A DNA stretch of 64,000 nucleotides from Serratia nevei (GCF_024160145.1 NZ_JAMYWQ010000009.1:83627-147626); one strand, 5' to 3'; shown: positions 38,877 through 50,299, counted from the stretch's first letter. Translations and numbers: made by a program. Notes: generated from the sequence alone by a model not told the origin.

Positions 38877-39437
38877 GTGCGACAACGTATTCTGACGCTG
38901 TTGCTGGGGTTGGCGGTGCTGGTCACCGCCGGCTGCGGTTTTCACCTGCGTGGCACCACGCAGGTGCCGAATGAAATGAAAACGCTGATCCTGGACAGCG
39001 CCGACCCTTACGGCCCGTTGACGCGCTCGGTACGTGAGCAGCTGCGCCTGAACGACGTGACCATCGTCAGCGATCCGAAGCGTAAAGACGTGCCTTCCCT
39101 GCGCATCCTTGGCGCAACGGAAAGCCAGGATACCGCTTCGATCTTCCAGGACGGTAAAACCGCCGAGTATCAGCTGGTGCTGACCGTGCAGGCGCAGGTG
39201 CTGATCCCGGGCCATGATCTGTATCCGCTGTCGGTGAAAGTGTTCCGTTCCTTCTTCGACAACCCGCTGACCGCGCTGGCCAAAGATTCCGAGCAGGATA
39301 TCATTCGCCAGGAAATGCGCGAGCAGGCGGCGCAACAGCTGGTGCGCAAACTGCTGACCGTGCATGCGGCGGAAGAAGAGAACCGGCAGAAAGCCGCTGC
39401 CGCCGGCGAACGAGCGGCAAGCCAAACCGCACAATGA
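38877..39437 (+). CDS. lptE: LPS-assembly lipoprotein LptE
   Basis: Outer-membrane lipoprotein that plugs and supports LptD. The 186-residue precursor starts at GTG (AAGGAGGAG lies just upstream and no ATG is available). The lipobox is LVTAGC, giving Cys20 as the lipidated residue, followed by GFHLRG. The mature domain contains VPSLRI and FRSFFDNP. The C-terminal tail is Ala/Gln-rich. It overlaps holA by four bases. Confidence 0.95.
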   Translation: MRQRILTLLLGLAVLVTAGCGFHLRGTTQVPNEMKTLILDSADPYGPLTRSVREQLRLNDVTIVSDPKRKDVPSLRILGATESQDTASIFQDGKTAEYQLVLTVQAQVLIPGHDLYPLSVKVFRSFFDNPLTALAKDSEQDIIRQEMREQAAQQLVRKLLTVHAAEEENRQKAAAAGERAASQTAQ

Positions 39438-40468
39438 TCCGCATTTATCCGGAACAACTTGCCGCGCAGCTCCGAGAGGGGCTGCGCGCTTGTTATTTAT
39501 TGAGCGGCAATGAACCGCTGCTGCTGCAGGAAAGCCAGGATCTGCTCCGGCAGGCCGCGCAACAGCAGCAGTTCAGCGAGCACTACAGCATTTCCCTCGA
39601 CGCCCATACCGACTGGGACGCCATCTTCGGCATCTGCCAGGCGATGAGCCTGTTCGCCAGCCGCCAGACGCTGCTGCTGATCTTCCCGGAAAACGGCCCG
39701 ACGGCGCCGATCGGCGAACAGCTCACCAAGCTCGCCACGCTGCTGCACGAGGATATTCTGCTGATCCTGCGCGGCCCGCGCCTCACCAAAGCACAGGAAA
39801 ACAGCGCCTGGTTCAAGGCACTCAGCCCGCACGGCGCCCTCGTCAGTTGCCAGACGCCGGAACAGGCGCAGCTGCCGCGCTGGGTCGCCACGCGCGCCAA
39901 GGCGATGAAGCTGGAGCTGGACGACGCCGCCAATCAGCTGCTGTGCTACTGCTATGAAGGCAACCTGCTGGCGCTGTCGCAGGCGCTGGAGCGGCTGTCG
40001 CTGCTGCACCCGGACGGCAAGCTGACGCTACCACGCGTCGAACAGGCGGTGAACGACGCCGCCCACTTCACGCCGTTCCACTGGCTGGATGCCCTGCTGG
40101 CCGGCAAGAGCAAGCGCGCCTGGCATATCTTGCAGCAGCTGCAGCAAGAGGACGTGGAGCCGGTGATCCTGCTGCGCACCCTGCAGCGCGAACTGCTGCT
40201 GCTGCTGACGCTGCAGCGCCGCATGGCCTCAGCGCCGCTGCGCACGCTGTTCGATCAGCACAAGGTCTGGCAGAACCGCCGCCCGCTGGTAACCCAGGCG
40301 TTGCAACGCCTGTCCGGCCCCCAGCTGCAGCAGGCGGTACAGCTGCTGACGCAAATCGAGCTGACCCTCAAGCAGGACTATGGCCAGTCGGTCTGGCCGG
40401 AACTGGAAACCCTGTCGATGCTGCTGTGCGGCAAACCCCTGGCCACGAGTTTTAGCGATGCCCACTAA
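39434..40468 (+). CDS. holA: DNA polymerase III delta subunit
   Basis: Clamp-loader wrench that opens the beta clamp. The 344-residue protein has the N-terminal AAA-like domain ([14 protein letters not shown]), the clamp-contact region LLLIFPENG and the delta-family C-terminal domain (from about residue 215). The start overlaps the lptE stop (ATGA), and the 3' end overlaps nadD by 11 bases, so all three are probably coupled. Confidence 0.96.
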   Translation: MIRIYPEQLAAQLREGLRACYLLSGNEPLLLQESQDLLRQAAQQQQFSEHYSISLDAHTDWDAIFGICQAMSLFASRQTLLLIFPENGPTAPIGEQLTKLATLLHEDILLILRGPRLTKAQENSAWFKALSPHGALVSCQTPEQAQLPRWVATRAKAMKLELDDAANQLLCYCYEGNLLALSQALERLSLLHPDGKLTLPRVEQAVNDAAHFTPFHWLDALLAGKSKRAWHILQQLQQEDVEPVILLRTLQRELLLLLTLQRRMASAPLRTLFDQHKVWQNRRPLVTQALQRLSGPQLQQAVQLLTQIELTLKQDYGQSVWPELETLSMLLCGKPLATSFSDAH

Positions 40469-41120
40469 TCCGGAACACCCCACCGTATTGCACGCGCTGT
40501 TCGGCGGCACCTTTGACCCGATCCACTACGGCCACCTGCGGCCAGTGGAGGCGCTGGCCGCCGAAGTGGGCCTGAATCGCGTCACGCTGCTGCCTAACCA
40601 CGTGCCGCCGCACCGGCCGCAGCCGGAGGCCAATGCGCAGCAGCGCCTGAAGATGGTCGAGCTGGCGATCGCCGGCAACCCGCTGTTTGCGGTCGACGAT
40701 CGCGAGCTGCACCGCACCACCCCCTCCTACACCATCGAGACGTTGGAAACGATTCGTAAAGAGCGTGGCGCCGCCCAGCCGCTGGCGTTTATTATTGGCC
40801 AGGACTCACTGCTGACGCTGCATAAATGGCATCGCTGGCAGGCGCTGCTGGACGTCTGCCACCTGCTGGTGCTGGCGCGACCGGGCTATAACGATCGCAT
40901 GGACACGCCGGAGCTGCAGCAGTGGCTGGAACGCCATCGCACCGCCGACCCGGCGCTGCTCAGCCTTCGCCCGCACGGCCATATCTATTTGGCCGATACG
41001 CCGGAGCTGGAAATTTCCGCCACCGAGATCCGCCAGCGCCGCCATCAGGGCCTCAACTGCGACGATCTGCTGCCACGTCCGGTGCAGCGCTATATCGAGT
41101 TGCAGGGTTTATATCGCTAG
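40458..41120 (+). CDS. nadD: Nicotinate-mononucleotide adenylyltransferase
   Basis: Forms deamido-NAD from NaMN and ATP. The 220-residue protein has [12 protein letters not shown] near residues 16-27 (the HxGH-type nucleotidyltransferase motif), PSYTIETL and the C-terminal ISATEIR motif near residue 182. The start at 40458 lies inside the end of holA. In E. coli cobC follows it; here the next gene is rsfS, after a 194-base gap. Confidence 0.95.
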   Translation: MPTNPEHPTVLHALFGGTFDPIHYGHLRPVEALAAEVGLNRVTLLPNHVPPHRPQPEANAQQRLKMVELAIAGNPLFAVDDRELHRTTPSYTIETLETIRKERGAAQPLAFIIGQDSLLTLHKWHRWQALLDVCHLLVLARPGYNDRMDTPELQQWLERHRTADPALLSLRPHGHIYLADTPELEISATEIRQRRHQGLNCDDLLPRPVQRYIELQGLYR

Positions 41121-41314
41121 CGAAAGGTGCGTGATATACTGCGCCGCTATTTTTCAGGTATCCGCTGAAAACCCCGGAAACCTTAGCTGGCCGGGCAGTC
41201 ACCAGTTAGCTGGCTTTCAGCGGCAGCCTGCCGAAACCATTATCCGGTTACGCCGCGGCGCGCGCACTTTGCCCGCCGCAGTCGACTGAACAGAACACAC
41301 CCGAGGGGGAACCT

Positions 41315-41632
41315 TTGCAAGGTAAAGCGCTCCAAGATTTCGTCATCGATAAAATCGATGACCTGAAAGGCCAAGACATTATCGCTCTGGACGTCCAGGG
41401 CAAATCCAGCATCACCGATTGCATGATCATCTGCACCGGCACCTCGACACGCCACGTGATGTCGATCGCCAGCCACGTGGTGCAGGAATCCCGTGCCGCA
41501 GGCATGGAACTGTACGGCATGAAAGGCCAGGAGGCCTCCGACTGGATCGTGGTCGATCTGGGCGAAGTGATCGTGCACGTGATGCAGGAAGAGAGCCGTC
41601 GCCTGTACGAGCTGGAAAAACTCTGGAGTTAA
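41315..41632 (+). CDS. rsfS: Ribosomal silencing factor RsfS
   Basis: Binds L14 and blocks subunit joining under starvation. The 105-residue protein matches the E. coli homologue nearly residue for residue ([20 protein letters not shown]). It starts at TTG, four bases after GAGGGGGAA, and no ATG fits. It is three bases before rlmH and heads rsfS-rlmH-mrdA-rodA-rlpA. Confidence 0.95.
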   Translation: MQGKALQDFVIDKIDDLKGQDIIALDVQGKSSITDCMIICTGTSTRHVMSIASHVVQESRAAGMELYGMKGQEASDWIVVDLGEVIVHVMQEESRRLYELEKLWS

Positions 41633-41635
41633 GCG

Positions 41636-42106
41636 GTGAAACTGCAATTGGTGGCGGTCGGCACCAAAATGCCAGACTGGGTGCAAACCGGCTTTATGGA
41701 TTACCTGCACCGTTTTCCCAAAGATATGCCGTTTGAGCTGACCGAGATCCCGGCGGGCAAACGCGGCAAAAACGCCGACATCAAGCGCATTCTGGACAAA
41801 GAAGGCGAGCAGATGCTGGCGGCGGTGGGCAAAGGCAACCGCATCGTTACGCTGGATATCCCAAGCACGCCGTGGGAAACGCCGCAGCTGGCGCAGCAGC
41901 TTGAGCGCTGGAAGCAGGATGGCCGCAACGTCAGCTTGCTGATCGGCGGCCCGGAAGGGTTGGCGCCCGCCTGCAAAGCCGCTGCCGAGCAGAGCTGGTC
42001 ACTGTCTCCGCTGACACTGCCGCATCCTTTGGTGCGCGTCCTGGTGGCCGAAAGCCTCTACCGCGCCTGGAGTATTACTACAAATCATCCTTACCACCGG
42101 GAATAG
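41636..42106 (+). CDS. rlmH: 23S rRNA pseudouridine-1915 N3-methyltransferase RlmH
   Basis: SPOUT methyltransferase of 156 residues. The knotted cofactor site is [21 protein letters not shown] near residues 103-123, with a C-terminal [12 protein letters not shown]. It starts at GTG directly after rsfS, with weak ribosome-site sequence, so expression probably depends on coupling. Confidence 0.95.
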   Translation: MKLQLVAVGTKMPDWVQTGFMDYLHRFPKDMPFELTEIPAGKRGKNADIKRILDKEGEQMLAAVGKGNRIVTLDIPSTPWETPQLAQQLERWKQDGRNVSLLIGGPEGLAPACKAAAEQSWSLSPLTLPHPLVRVLVAESLYRAWSITTNHPYHRE

Positions 42107-42144
42107 CCGGTGGTGACCGTGACAGAGTGAAATAAAGCAGCGGG

Positions 42145-44040
42145 ATGAAAATAGAACGTAACCCTTTTCGCGACTATACGGCTGAATCCGCCCTGTTTGT
42201 ACGCCGCGCCCTGGTGGCGTTCTTGGTCATCCTGGTGCTGTCCGGCATCCTGATCGCCAACCTGTATAATCTGCAAGTGGTCCGCGTCGAGGATTACCGC
42301 ACCCGCTCCAACGAAAACCGCATCAAGCTGGTGCCCATCGCGCCCAGCCGCGGCATTATCTACGATCGCAACGGCACGCCGCTGGCGCTCAACCGCACCA
42401 TTTATCAGCTGGAGCTGATGCCGGAGAAGGTTGACGATCTCAAAGCCACGCTGCAGGCGCTGCGCACGGTGGTCGATCTGACCGACGACGACATCACCAA
42501 CTTCGAAAAAGAGCGCAAGCGTTCGCGCCGTTTCGTCTCCATTCCGGTGAAAACCGCGCTGACCGAAGTGCAGGTCGCCCGCTTTGCGGTCAATCAGTTC
42601 CGCTTCCCCGGCGTGGAAGTGAAAGGCTACCAGCGCCGCTACTACCCCTACGGCTCCGCCCTCACCCACGTCACCGGCTACGTGTCGAAGATCAACGACC
42701 GCGACGTCGAACGCCTGGACAAAGACGGCAAGCTGGCCAACTACGCCGCGACCCACGACATTGGCAAGCTGGGCATCGAACGCTATTACGAAGACACGCT
42801 GCACGGCAAAACCGGCTACGAAGAGGTCGAAGTCAACAACCGCGGCCGGGTGATCCGCCAATTGCACGAGCAGCCGCCTTCCGCCGGTCAGGACGTCTAC
42901 CTGACGCTCGATCTCAACCTGCAGCGCTATATCGAGCAGCTGCTGGTCGGCAGCCGCGCCGCGGTGGTGGTGAGCGATCCGCGCACCGGCGCCATTCTGG
43001 CGATGGTGTCCAACCCGAGTTACGATCCGAACCTGTTCGTGGACGGCATTTCCAGCAAGGATTATCAGGGGCTGCTGAACGATCCGAATCGCCCGTTGAT
43101 CAACCGCGCCACGCAGGGGGTTTACCCGCCTGCGTCGACGGTAAAGCCTTATATCGCAGTATCGGCACTCAGCGCCGGGGTGATCACCAAGAACACCGTA
43201 GTGTTCGATCCCGGCTGGTGGCAGCTGCCCGGCTCGGAAAAGCGCTTCCGCGACTGGAAAAAATGGGGCCACGGCCGCCTGAACGTCACCAAGGCGCTGG
43301 AAGAGTCCGCGGATACCTACTTCTATCAGGTCGCCTATGACATGGGGATCGATCGGCTGTCGAGCTGGCTGACCAAATTCGGTTACGGCCAGTACACCGG
43401 CATCGACCTGGCCGAAGAGCGCTCCGGCCTGATGCCGACGCGCGAATGGAAGCTGAAGCGCTATAAAAAGCCGTGGTATCAGGGCGACACCATTCCGGTG
43501 GGCATCGGCCAGGGTTACTGGACCGCCACGCCGATCCAGATGGCCAAAGCGCTGAACACCCTGATCAACGACGGCACCGTCAAAACGCCGCACCTGCTGC
43601 AGAGCACCCGCGTCAACGGCGCGCTGGTGCCGTTCAAACAGGAAGAAGACACGCAGATCGGCGATATTCATTCCGGCTTCTGGGAAATTGCCAAAGACGG
43701 CATGTACGGTGTGGCCAACCGTCCGAACGGGACGGCGCGCAAGTACTTTGCGGACGCACCTTATAAGGCCGCGGCGAAATCGGGTACCGCACAGGTATTC
43801 GGCTACGAAACCTACAATGCCCACAAACTGGCGGAGCACCTGCGCGATCACAAGCTGATGACCGCCTTCGCGCCGTTCAACAACCCGACGGTGTCGGTCG
43901 CCATCATTCTGGAAAACGGCGGCTCCGGTCCGGCGGTGGGGACCATCACCCGCCAGATCCTCGACCATATTCTGCTGGGCGACAACAATACGCAATTGCC
44001 AAGCGAGGCCCCGCTGCCGCCTGGCGTAGAAGGTGACTAA
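42145..44040 (+). CDS. mrdA: Penicillin-binding protein 2 (peptidoglycan transpeptidase of the elongasome)
   Basis: Class B PBP of 631 residues. One N-terminal membrane span lies at about residues 22-44, followed by the pedestal domain (SRGIIYDRNG). The transpeptidase motifs are SxxK in PPASTVKPY near residue 330, SAD in EESADTYFY and KSGT near residue 545. It lies eight bases before rodA, its glycosyltransferase partner. Confidence 0.97.
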   Translation: MKIERNPFRDYTAESALFVRRALVAFLVILVLSGILIANLYNLQVVRVEDYRTRSNENRIKLVPIAPSRGIIYDRNGTPLALNRTIYQLELMPEKVDDLKATLQALRTVVDLTDDDITNFEKERKRSRRFVSIPVKTALTEVQVARFAVNQFRFPGVEVKGYQRRYYPYGSALTHVTGYVSKINDRDVERLDKDGKLANYAATHDIGKLGIERYYEDTLHGKTGYEEVEVNNRGRVIRQLHEQPPSAGQDVYLTLDLNLQRYIEQLLVGSRAAVVVSDPRTGAILAMVSNPSYDPNLFVDGISSKDYQGLLNDPNRPLINRATQGVYPPASTVKPYIAVSALSAGVITKNTVVFDPGWWQLPGSEKRFRDWKKWGHGRLNVTKALEESADTYFYQVAYDMGIDRLSSWLTKFGYGQYTGIDLAEERSGLMPTREWKLKRYKKPWYQGDTIPVGIGQGYWTATPIQMAKALNTLINDGTVKTPHLLQSTRVNGALVPFKQEEDTQIGDIHSGFWEIAKDGMYGVANRPNGTARKYFADAPYKAAAKSGTAQVFGYETYNAHKLAEHLRDHKLMTAFAPFNNPTVSVAIILENGGSGPAVGTITRQILDHILLGDNNTQLPSEAPLPPGVEGD

Positions 44041-44048
44041 GGTAGAAC

Positions 44049-45161
44049 ATGACTGAAAGCCAACAAAAAGGCTCGATCTGGACCAAAATCCACATCGACC
44101 CGACGTTCCTGCTGCTGATCCTGGCCTTGCTGGTTTACAGCGCCTTCGTGATGTGGAGCGCCAGCGGCCAGGACATCGGCATGATGGAGCGCAAGATCGG
44201 GCAGATCGTCATGGGGCTGATCGTGATGGCCGTCATGGCGCAAATTCCGCCGCGCGTATACGAAAGCTGGGCACCCTATCTGTATATCTTCTGCGTGATT
44301 TTGCTGATCCTGGTGGACGCCTTCGGGCAGATCAGTAAAGGCGCGCAGCGCTGGCTGGATCTCGGCGTGGTGCGCTTCCAGCCGTCGGAAATCGCCAAGA
44401 TCGCCGTGCCGCTGATGGTGGCGCGCTTTATGAACCGCGACGTTTGCCCGCCTTCGCTGAAAAACACCGCCATCGCGCTGGTACTGATCTTCCTGCCAAC
44501 GCTGCTGGTGGCCGCACAGCCGGATCTGGGCACCTCGATCCTGATCGCCGCCTCCGGCCTGTTCGTGCTGTTCCTGTCGGGCATGAGCTGGAAACTGATC
44601 GCCGTCGCCGCCGTCGCGCTGGCGGCCTTTATCCCGGTGCTGTGGTTCTTCCTGATGCACGGTTATCAACGCGACCGCGTGATGATGCTGCTCGATCCGG
44701 AAAGCGATCCGCTCGGCGCCGGCTACCACATCATTCAGTCGAAGATCGCCATCGGCTCCGGCGGCCTGTCCGGCAAGGGCTGGTTGCACGGTACCCAGTC
44801 GCAGCTGGAGTTCCTGCCGGAACGCCATACCGACTTTATCTTCGCCGTGTTGGCCGAAGAGCTGGGGCTGATCGGGGTGTTGGTGCTGCTGGCGCTCTAT
44901 CTGCTGGTGATCATTCGCGGGCTGGTGATCGCCGCCAAGGCGCAAACCACCTTCGGCCGCGTGATGGTCGGCGGCTTGATGCTGATTTTGTTCGTTTATG
45001 TCTTTGTTAACATCGGTATGGTCAGTGGCATTTTGCCGGTAGTTGGCGTACCTTTGCCTCTGGTCAGTTACGGGGGTTCGGCGCTGATAGTGTTGATGGC
45101 CGGTTTCGGTATCATCATGTCGATCCACACGCATCGGAAAATGCTGTCTAAAAGTTTATAA
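44049..45161 (+). CDS. mrdB: Peptidoglycan glycosyltransferase RodA (SEDS family)
   Basis: Polymerises lipid II during side-wall growth. The 370-residue protein has about ten membrane spans. Conserved SEDS segments are visible: [14 protein letters not shown] with the putative catalytic-loop region, [12 protein letters not shown] and [16 protein letters not shown], ending with [13 protein letters not shown]. It follows mrdA and precedes rlpA at 10 bases. Confidence 0.97.
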   Translation: MTESQQKGSIWTKIHIDPTFLLLILALLVYSAFVMWSASGQDIGMMERKIGQIVMGLIVMAVMAQIPPRVYESWAPYLYIFCVILLILVDAFGQISKGAQRWLDLGVVRFQPSEIAKIAVPLMVARFMNRDVCPPSLKNTAIALVLIFLPTLLVAAQPDLGTSILIAASGLFVLFLSGMSWKLIAVAAVALAAFIPVLWFFLMHGYQRDRVMMLLDPESDPLGAGYHIIQSKIAIGSGGLSGKGWLHGTQSQLEFLPERHTDFIFAVLAEELGLIGVLVLLALYLLVIIRGLVIAAKAQTTFGRVMVGGLMLILFVYVFVNIGMVSGILPVVGVPLPLVSYGGSALIVLMAGFGIIMSIHTHRKMLSKSL

Positions 45162-45171
45162 GAGGTGAGTA

Positions 45172-46248
45172 ATGCGTAAGGAATGGCTTTGGATCGGCGT
45201 CGCGGCGGTGTTGCTCTCCGCCTGTACCGCCCCGACCACGGAACAGCAGGCGCCACAGCAGCCATACAACGGCCCGGTGGTGGAAATCGGTGGCGTCGAG
45301 CCTCAATATGAACCCTATAACCCTAATAACATGCAGGATTATAAGGTTAATGGCGATACTTACCGCATCGTAAAAGATCCGCAAAACTTCTCGCAGACCG
45401 GCCTGGCGGCCTGGTATGGCGAAGAGGCCAACGGCAACACCACCGCGCTGGGCGAGCAGTTCGATCCCAACGGCCTGACTGCGGCGCACCCGACTTTGCC
45501 GATCCCTAGCTATGTACGTGTCACCAACCTGGCCAACGGCCGTCAGCTGGTGGTGCGCGTCAACGATCGCGGGCCTTACACCAAGGGCCGCATCATCGAT
45601 CTGTCGAAAGCCGCCGCCGATCGCCTCAACCTGTCCAACAACACCAAGGTCAAAGTCGATTTCATCAACGTGGCGCCGGACGGTACGCTGAGCGGCCCGG
45701 GCACCATCGGCACCATCGTGGCGAAACAGAGCTACGCCCTGCCGGCGCGCCCGGATCTCGGCTCCAGCGGCATGGGCACCCCGACCCAACAGGACGCACC
45801 GGTCGCCAGCGGCGCGGCGGTGCGCCCGATCGATAACAGCACCCTGCGCACCGACGACAACAACGCCCCAGCCGCTGGCGGCAACGCAACCGGCGGCCGC
45901 AGCGGTTTCCTCGGCGCGCCAAGCGCCGTACCGGCCGGCGTGCTGGAAGGGTCCGAACCTGAAGCCGCCGCCGTGGCCGCACCGGTCGCGGCCGGCGCCG
46001 CGGCTGCCGCCGCCTCTTCCACCGGCGGTTACGTGGTGCAGGTCGGTGCGCTGAGCAGCGCCGAGCGCGCCCAGAGCTGGCAGCAAAGCCTGAGCCAACA
46101 GTTTGGCGTACCGGGCAAAGTGGCGGCCAACGGCAACGTTTATCGCGTCCAGCTCGGCCCGTTCAGCAGCCGTCAGCAGGCGGCCCAGCTGCAGCAACGC
46201 CTGGCCAGCGAGGCGCAACAACAGTCTTTCGTTACTGCTGCACCCTGA
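45172..46248 (+). CDS. rlpA: Septal-ring lytic transglycosylase RlpA
   Basis: Outer-membrane lipoprotein of 358 residues. The lipobox is LLSAC (Cys19). The double-psi beta-barrel domain (about residues 75-165) includes AAWYGEEANGN, RVTNLANGRQLVVRVNDRGP and the catalytic aspartate region. A long low-complexity Ala/Pro linker leads to a C-terminal SPOR domain (about 285-358) that binds denuded glycans at the septum. Last gene of the rsfS-rlmH-mrdA-rodA-rlpA group; dacA follows after 180 bases with its own promoter region. Confidence 0.95.
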   Translation: MRKEWLWIGVAAVLLSACTAPTTEQQAPQQPYNGPVVEIGGVEPQYEPYNPNNMQDYKVNGDTYRIVKDPQNFSQTGLAAWYGEEANGNTTALGEQFDPNGLTAAHPTLPIPSYVRVTNLANGRQLVVRVNDRGPYTKGRIIDLSKAAADRLNLSNNTKVKVDFINVAPDGTLSGPGTIGTIVAKQSYALPARPDLGSSGMGTPTQQDAPVASGAAVRPIDNSTLRTDDNNAPAAGGNATGGRSGFLGAPSAVPAGVLEGSEPEAAAVAAPVAAGAAAAAASSTGGYVVQVGALSSAERAQSWQQSLSQQFGVPGKVAANGNVYRVQLGPFSSRQQAAQLQQRLASEAQQQSFVTAAP

Positions 46249-46428
46249 GCGTTAAGCCCGGCGGGCATTCGCGGCTGATAAGCGGTTATTTAGCTGAAAC
46301 ATTTTCTTGCAGCTAAAAGGTCACTAACCGCAATTAGTCAGATGAATGGATAATGCCTGCCGGGATCGCATCTGCTATAGTGTGGCTCGTTTTTTAACTT
46401 TACTTTCACGGATGTTGTAGTCCCGATC

Positions 46429-47640
46429 ATGAAACAAGTAACTTCTTTTCGCTTAATCAAAAGCATCGCACTCGGCACCGTTATCGCAATGAGCGCAGCC
46501 TCCGTCGCGCATGCCGATGACGTTAACATCAAAACCATGATCCCAGGTGTCCCGCAGATCGATGCGGAAGCGTACATCCTGATTGATTACAACTCCGGCA
46601 AGGTGCTGGCCGAAATGAATGCCGACGCGCGTCGCGATCCGGCCAGCCTGACCAAAATGATGACCAGCTACGTCATCGGCCAGGCGCTGAAAGCGGGTAA
46701 AATCGGCCAGGACGATATGGTCACCGTCGGCCAGGACGCCTGGGCGACCGGCAACCCGGTGTTCAAAGGCTCCTCGCTGATGTTCCTGAAGCCGGGCGAT
46801 CGCGTGCCGGTCTCCAAACTGACCCGCGGCATCAACCTGCAGTCCGGTAACGACGCCTGCGTGGCGATGGCCGACTACGTCGCCGGCAGCCAGGACGCGT
46901 TCGTCAACCTGATGAACACCTACGTCAACAAGCTGGGCCTGCAGAACACCCACTTCCAGACGGTACACGGCCTGGATGCCCAGGGCCAGTACAGCTCGGC
47001 GCGCGACATGGCGTTGATCGGCCAGGCGCTGATCCGCGACGTGCCGGACGAGTACGCGATTTATAAAGAAAAAGAGTTCACCTTCAACAATATCCGCCAG
47101 ATGAACCGCAACGGTCTGCTGTGGGATAACAGCCTGAACGTCGACGGCATCAAAACCGGCCATACCGACGCGGCGGGTTACAACCTGGTGGCTTCGGCAA
47201 CCGAAGGTCAGATGCGTCTGATCTCCGCCGTGATGGGCGGCCGCACCTACAAAGGCCGCGAAGCCGAGAGCAAGAAACTGCTGACCTGGGGCTTCCGCTT
47301 CTTCGAAACCGTGGCACCGCTGAAAGTCGGTAAAGAGTTCGCCTCCGAGCCGGTCTGGTTCGGCGATGCCGATCGCGTTGAGCTGGGCGTGGACAAAGAC
47401 GTCTACCTGACCATCCCGCGCGGCCGCATGAAGGATCTGAAGGCCAGCTACGTGCTGAACACGCCGGAAATTCACGCGCCGCTGGCGAAAAACCAGGTGG
47501 TCGGCAGCATCAACTTCCAGCTGGACGGCAAAACCATCGACCAGCGCCCGCTGGTGGTGATGAACGAAGTGAAAGAAGGCGGTTTCTTCAGCCGCATCGT
47601 GGATTACATCAAACTGATGTTCCACCACTGGTTCGGTTAA
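46429..47640 (+). CDS. dacA: D-alanyl-D-alanine carboxypeptidase PBP5
   Basis: Trims the terminal D-Ala of cell-wall pentapeptides. The 403-residue precursor has a signal peptide ending at VAHADD. The active site is SxxK in [15 protein letters not shown] in LQSGNDAC and KTG in [11 protein letters not shown]. The C-terminal amphipathic anchor is [25 protein letters not shown] hexamer upstream (46375-46380) may be its -10. Confidence 0.96.
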   Translation: MKQVTSFRLIKSIALGTVIAMSAASVAHADDVNIKTMIPGVPQIDAEAYILIDYNSGKVLAEMNADARRDPASLTKMMTSYVIGQALKAGKIGQDDMVTVGQDAWATGNPVFKGSSLMFLKPGDRVPVSKLTRGINLQSGNDACVAMADYVAGSQDAFVNLMNTYVNKLGLQNTHFQTVHGLDAQGQYSSARDMALIGQALIRDVPDEYAIYKEKEFTFNNIRQMNRNGLLWDNSLNVDGIKTGHTDAAGYNLVASATEGQMRLISAVMGGRTYKGREAESKKLLTWGFRFFETVAPLKVGKEFASEPVWFGDADRVELGVDKDVYLTIPRGRMKDLKASYVLNTPEIHAPLAKNQVVGSINFQLDGKTIDQRPLVVMNEVKEGGFFSRIVDYIKLMFHHWFG

Positions 47641-47683
47641 CGGTTGAAACGGGCGAAATCGCCCCCATATACCGAATAACATT

Positions 47684-47705
47684 AACTCCCGCCCCGGCGG
47701 GAGTT
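47684..47705 (+). terminator. dacA terminator
   Basis: AACTCCCGC pairs with GCGGGAGTT around CCCG, then an AT-rich tract. It is only moderately U-rich. Confidence 0.55.
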
Positions 47706-47744
47706 ATAATTTATAGATTAGCTAGCACTCTGGAGCGCACGCAC

Positions 47745-48011
47745 ATGCAAAAAACTAAACTGAACGAACTGCTCGAATTCCCTTGCTCGTTTACCTACAA
47801 GGTGATGGGCCTGGCGCAGCCGGAGCTGGTTGACCAGGTAGTTGAAGTGGTGCAGCGCCATGCGCCGGGCGATTACAACCCGCAGGTGAAACCGAGCAGC
47901 AAAGGCAACTACCATTCCGTCTCCATCACCATCAACGCCACGCACATCGAGCAGGTCGAAACCCTGTACGAAGAGTTAGGCAACATTGAAATTGTTCGCA
48001 TGGTGCTGTAA
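47745..48011 (+). CDS. ybeD: YbeD/DUF493 family protein
   Basis: An 88-residue protein of the UPF0250 family with an ACT-like fold ([21 protein letters not shown] and [13 protein letters not shown]). It matches E. coli YbeD in length and order between dacA and lipB. A lipoate-related role has been suggested from the neighbourhood, but none is proved here. Confidence 0.92.
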   Translation: MQKTKLNELLEFPCSFTYKVMGLAQPELVDQVVEVVQRHAPGDYNPQVKPSSKGNYHSVSITINATHIEQVETLYEELGNIEIVRMVL

Positions 48012-48035
48012 TTCCAGCACAAACCCCTGCTTATC

Positions 48036-48076
48036 AACCCGGGATGGCGCAGCGTCTTCCCGGGTTGCGCATTTTT
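48036..48076 (+). terminator. ybeD terminator
   Basis: AACCCGGGA (48036-48044) pairs with TCCCGGGTT (48058-48066), and five T follow shortly after. Confidence 0.6.
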
Positions 48077-48145
48077 GGTCAGCGAAAGGCTGGTCGCAGG
48101 CCGGAGCGCCCGGTATAATGGCTTTACCACTTCTGTAACCTGACG

Positions 48146-48814
48146 ATGACTCTTTTGCAACCAGACAAGATCATTTTGCGTCAGCTGGGGTTGCAGCCCT
48201 ACGCGCCTGTATCCCAAGCCATGCATAACTTCACCGACAGTCGTACCGAGACCACGCCGGACGAGCTGTGGCTGGTGCAGCATCATCCGGTGTTCACCCA
48301 GGGCCAGGCCGGCAAAGCCGAGCACCTGCTGATGCCGGGCGATATTCCGGTTGTCCAGAGCGATCGCGGCGGCCAGGTGACCTACCACGGGCCGGGTCAG
48401 CAGGTGATGTACGTGATGGTCGATCTGAAACGCAACAAGGTCGGCGTGCGCCAGTTGGTCACGGCGATAGAAGATACGGTTATCAACACCCTCGCCCACT
48501 TCCGCCTCGAATCGCGCGCCCGTCCGGATGCGCCCGGCGTGTACGTGGGGGAGCAGAAAATCTGTTCGTTGGGTTTGCGGATCCGCAAAGGCAGCTCATT
48601 CCACGGCCTGGCCCTGAATGTGGCGATGGATCTCAGCCCCTTCCAACGCATCAACCCTTGCGGTTACGCCGGCATGCAGATGACGCAGGTCAGCGCGCTG
48701 GCGCCCGGCGTTGGCATTGAAGACATACACCCAATCCTGGTACAGGAATTTGTTCATTTACTCGGCTACCAGACGGTCGAGCTTCGTAACTGGAACCTGC
48801 ACGATTATGAGTAA
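48146..48814 (+). CDS. lipB: Octanoyltransferase LipB
   Basis: Moves octanoate from ACP to the lipoyl domains. The 222-residue protein has [12 protein letters not shown] near residues 74-85, the catalytic Cys/Lys region [12 protein letters not shown] near residues 139-150, and [14 protein letters not shown] hexamer at 48114-48119 is a likely -10. The stop overlaps the lipA start by eight bases; in E. coli another gene (ybeF) lies between. Confidence 0.96.
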   Translation: MTLLQPDKIILRQLGLQPYAPVSQAMHNFTDSRTETTPDELWLVQHHPVFTQGQAGKAEHLLMPGDIPVVQSDRGGQVTYHGPGQQVMYVMVDLKRNKVGVRQLVTAIEDTVINTLAHFRLESRARPDAPGVYVGEQKICSLGLRIRKGSSFHGLALNVAMDLSPFQRINPCGYAGMQMTQVSALAPGVGIEDIHPILVQEFVHLLGYQTVELRNWNLHDYE

Positions 48815-49772
48815 ACCAATTCAGATGGAACGCGGCGTCAAATACCGCGATGCTGACAAAATGGCGCTGATCCCGGTCAAAACGGTGGTCACCGAACGGC
48901 AGGAGCTGTTGCGTAAACCCGAGTGGATGAAGATCAAACTGCCTGCCGACTCCACGCGCATTCAGGGCATCAAGGCCGCGATGCGTAAAAACGGCCTGCA
49001 CTCCGTCTGTGAGGAAGCCTCGTGCCCTAACCTGTCCGAGTGCTTCAACCACGGCACCGCCACCTTTATGATCCTCGGCGCCATCTGCACCCGCCGCTGC
49101 CCGTTCTGCGACGTGGCTCACGGCCGTCCGATCGCGCCGGACGCCAACGAACCGGAAAAGCTGGCACAAACCATCGCCGACATGGCGCTGCGCTACGTGG
49201 TGATCACCTCGGTTGACCGCGACGATCTGCGCGACGGCGGCGCTCAACACTTTGCCGACTGCATCTCGGCCATCCGCGCCAAGAGCCCGAACATCAAAAT
49301 TGAAACGCTGGTGCCGGACTTCCGCGGCCGTATGGACCGCGCGCTGGAGATCCTCACCGCCACGCCGCCGGACGTGTTCAACCATAACCTGGAAAACGTG
49401 CCGCGCGTTTACCGCCAGGTTCGCCCGGGCGCCAACTACGAGTGGTCACTGAAGCTGCTGGAGCGCTTTAAAGAAGCGCACCCGGATATCCCGACCAAAT
49501 CCGGCCTGATGGTCGGCCTGGGTGAAACCAACGCGGAAATCGTCGAAGTGATGCGCGATCTGCGCCGTCACGGCGTGACCATGCTTACGCTGGGGCAATA
49601 CCTGCAGCCAAGCCGTCACCACCTGCCGGTGCAGCGCTACGTCAGCCCGGCCGAATTCGATGAAATGAAAGAAGAAGCGATGGCGATGGGCTTCACCCAC
49701 GCCGCCTGCGGCCCGTTCGTGCGTTCGTCCTACCACGCCGATCTGCAGGCCAAAGGGATGGAAGTGAAATAA
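48807..49772 (+). CDS. lipA: Lipoyl synthase LipA
   Basis: Radical-SAM enzyme that inserts two sulfurs into octanoyl domains. The 321-residue protein has the auxiliary cluster [12 protein letters not shown] near residues 68-79 and the radical-[16 protein letters not shown] near residues 94-106. The C-terminal RSSYHAD supplies the serine ligand. The ATG at 48807 lies inside the end of lipB, so translation is coupled and the two steps of lipoate synthesis are made together. Confidence 0.97.
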   Translation: MSKPIQMERGVKYRDADKMALIPVKTVVTERQELLRKPEWMKIKLPADSTRIQGIKAAMRKNGLHSVCEEASCPNLSECFNHGTATFMILGAICTRRCPFCDVAHGRPIAPDANEPEKLAQTIADMALRYVVITSVDRDDLRDGGAQHFADCISAIRAKSPNIKIETLVPDFRGRMDRALEILTATPPDVFNHNLENVPRVYRQVRPGANYEWSLKLLERFKEAHPDIPTKSGLMVGLGETNAEIVEVMRDLRRHGVTMLTLGQYLQPSRHHLPVQRYVSPAEFDEMKEEAMAMGFTHAACGPFVRSSYHADLQAKGMEVK

Positions 49773-49811
49773 CGCGTAATAGTTTGTTACGCTAAAAACG
49801 GCGGAAACGCC

Positions 49812-49844
49812 AAAAAACGGATGTCCGCAAGGCATCCGTTTTTT
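49812..49844. terminator. Bidirectional terminator between lipA and tatE
   Basis: AAAAAACGGATG (49812-49823) pairs with CATCCGTTTTTT (49833-49844), giving U-runs on both strands for the convergent genes. Confidence 0.85.
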
Positions 49845-49865
49845 ATTGCGCGCCGTCAGACGGAA

Positions 49866-50081
49866 TTAAACGTCTTTCTTTTCGACGCTCTGCTGAGCGG
49901 ACTGGCTCTCGGCGGCGTTGTTGTTGGCGGCCGGCGGCGTGCTGTCGTCGCCCACGGCTTTTTTAAAGCCTTTCAGCGCCGCGCCAAGATCGGCGCCGAG
50001 CGTGCGCAGTTTGCTGGTGCCGAACAGTAAAATCACCAACACCGCAATCACCAGAAGTTTGGTAATGCTGATACCTTCCAT
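49866..50081 (-). CDS. tatE: Twin-arginine translocase subunit TatE
   Basis: A 71-residue TatA paralogue. One N-terminal membrane helix ([13 protein letters not shown]) is followed by the hinge and the amphipathic helix [21 protein letters not shown] polar Asn/Gln/Ser-rich tail follows. AAGGTGA precedes the ATG at 50081. A long open frame extends upstream but is not Tat-like. It converges with lipA, as in E. coli. Confidence 0.94.
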   Translation of the reverse strand: MEGISITKLLVIAVLVILLFGTSKLRTLGADLGAALKGFKKAVGDDSTPPAANNNAAESQSAQQSVEKKDV

Positions 50082-50299
50082 ACTCACCTTCTTATCGTAG
50101 AGCGCTGCGTGAACAGCGAAAAAAACTGACCTTGCCTGCAAATATTTAGCGACTTTCCCCTGGCCCGCACAACCACAACATGTAACAGAGTGAGATCCGT
50201 CGCAGGAATGGCACGCGGCCTCACGCCGCAAATAGCAGACTATTCTTAGTTTATCACCCGCATGATACGCTGCCGTGATACTTATCAGGGAGATGCCGG

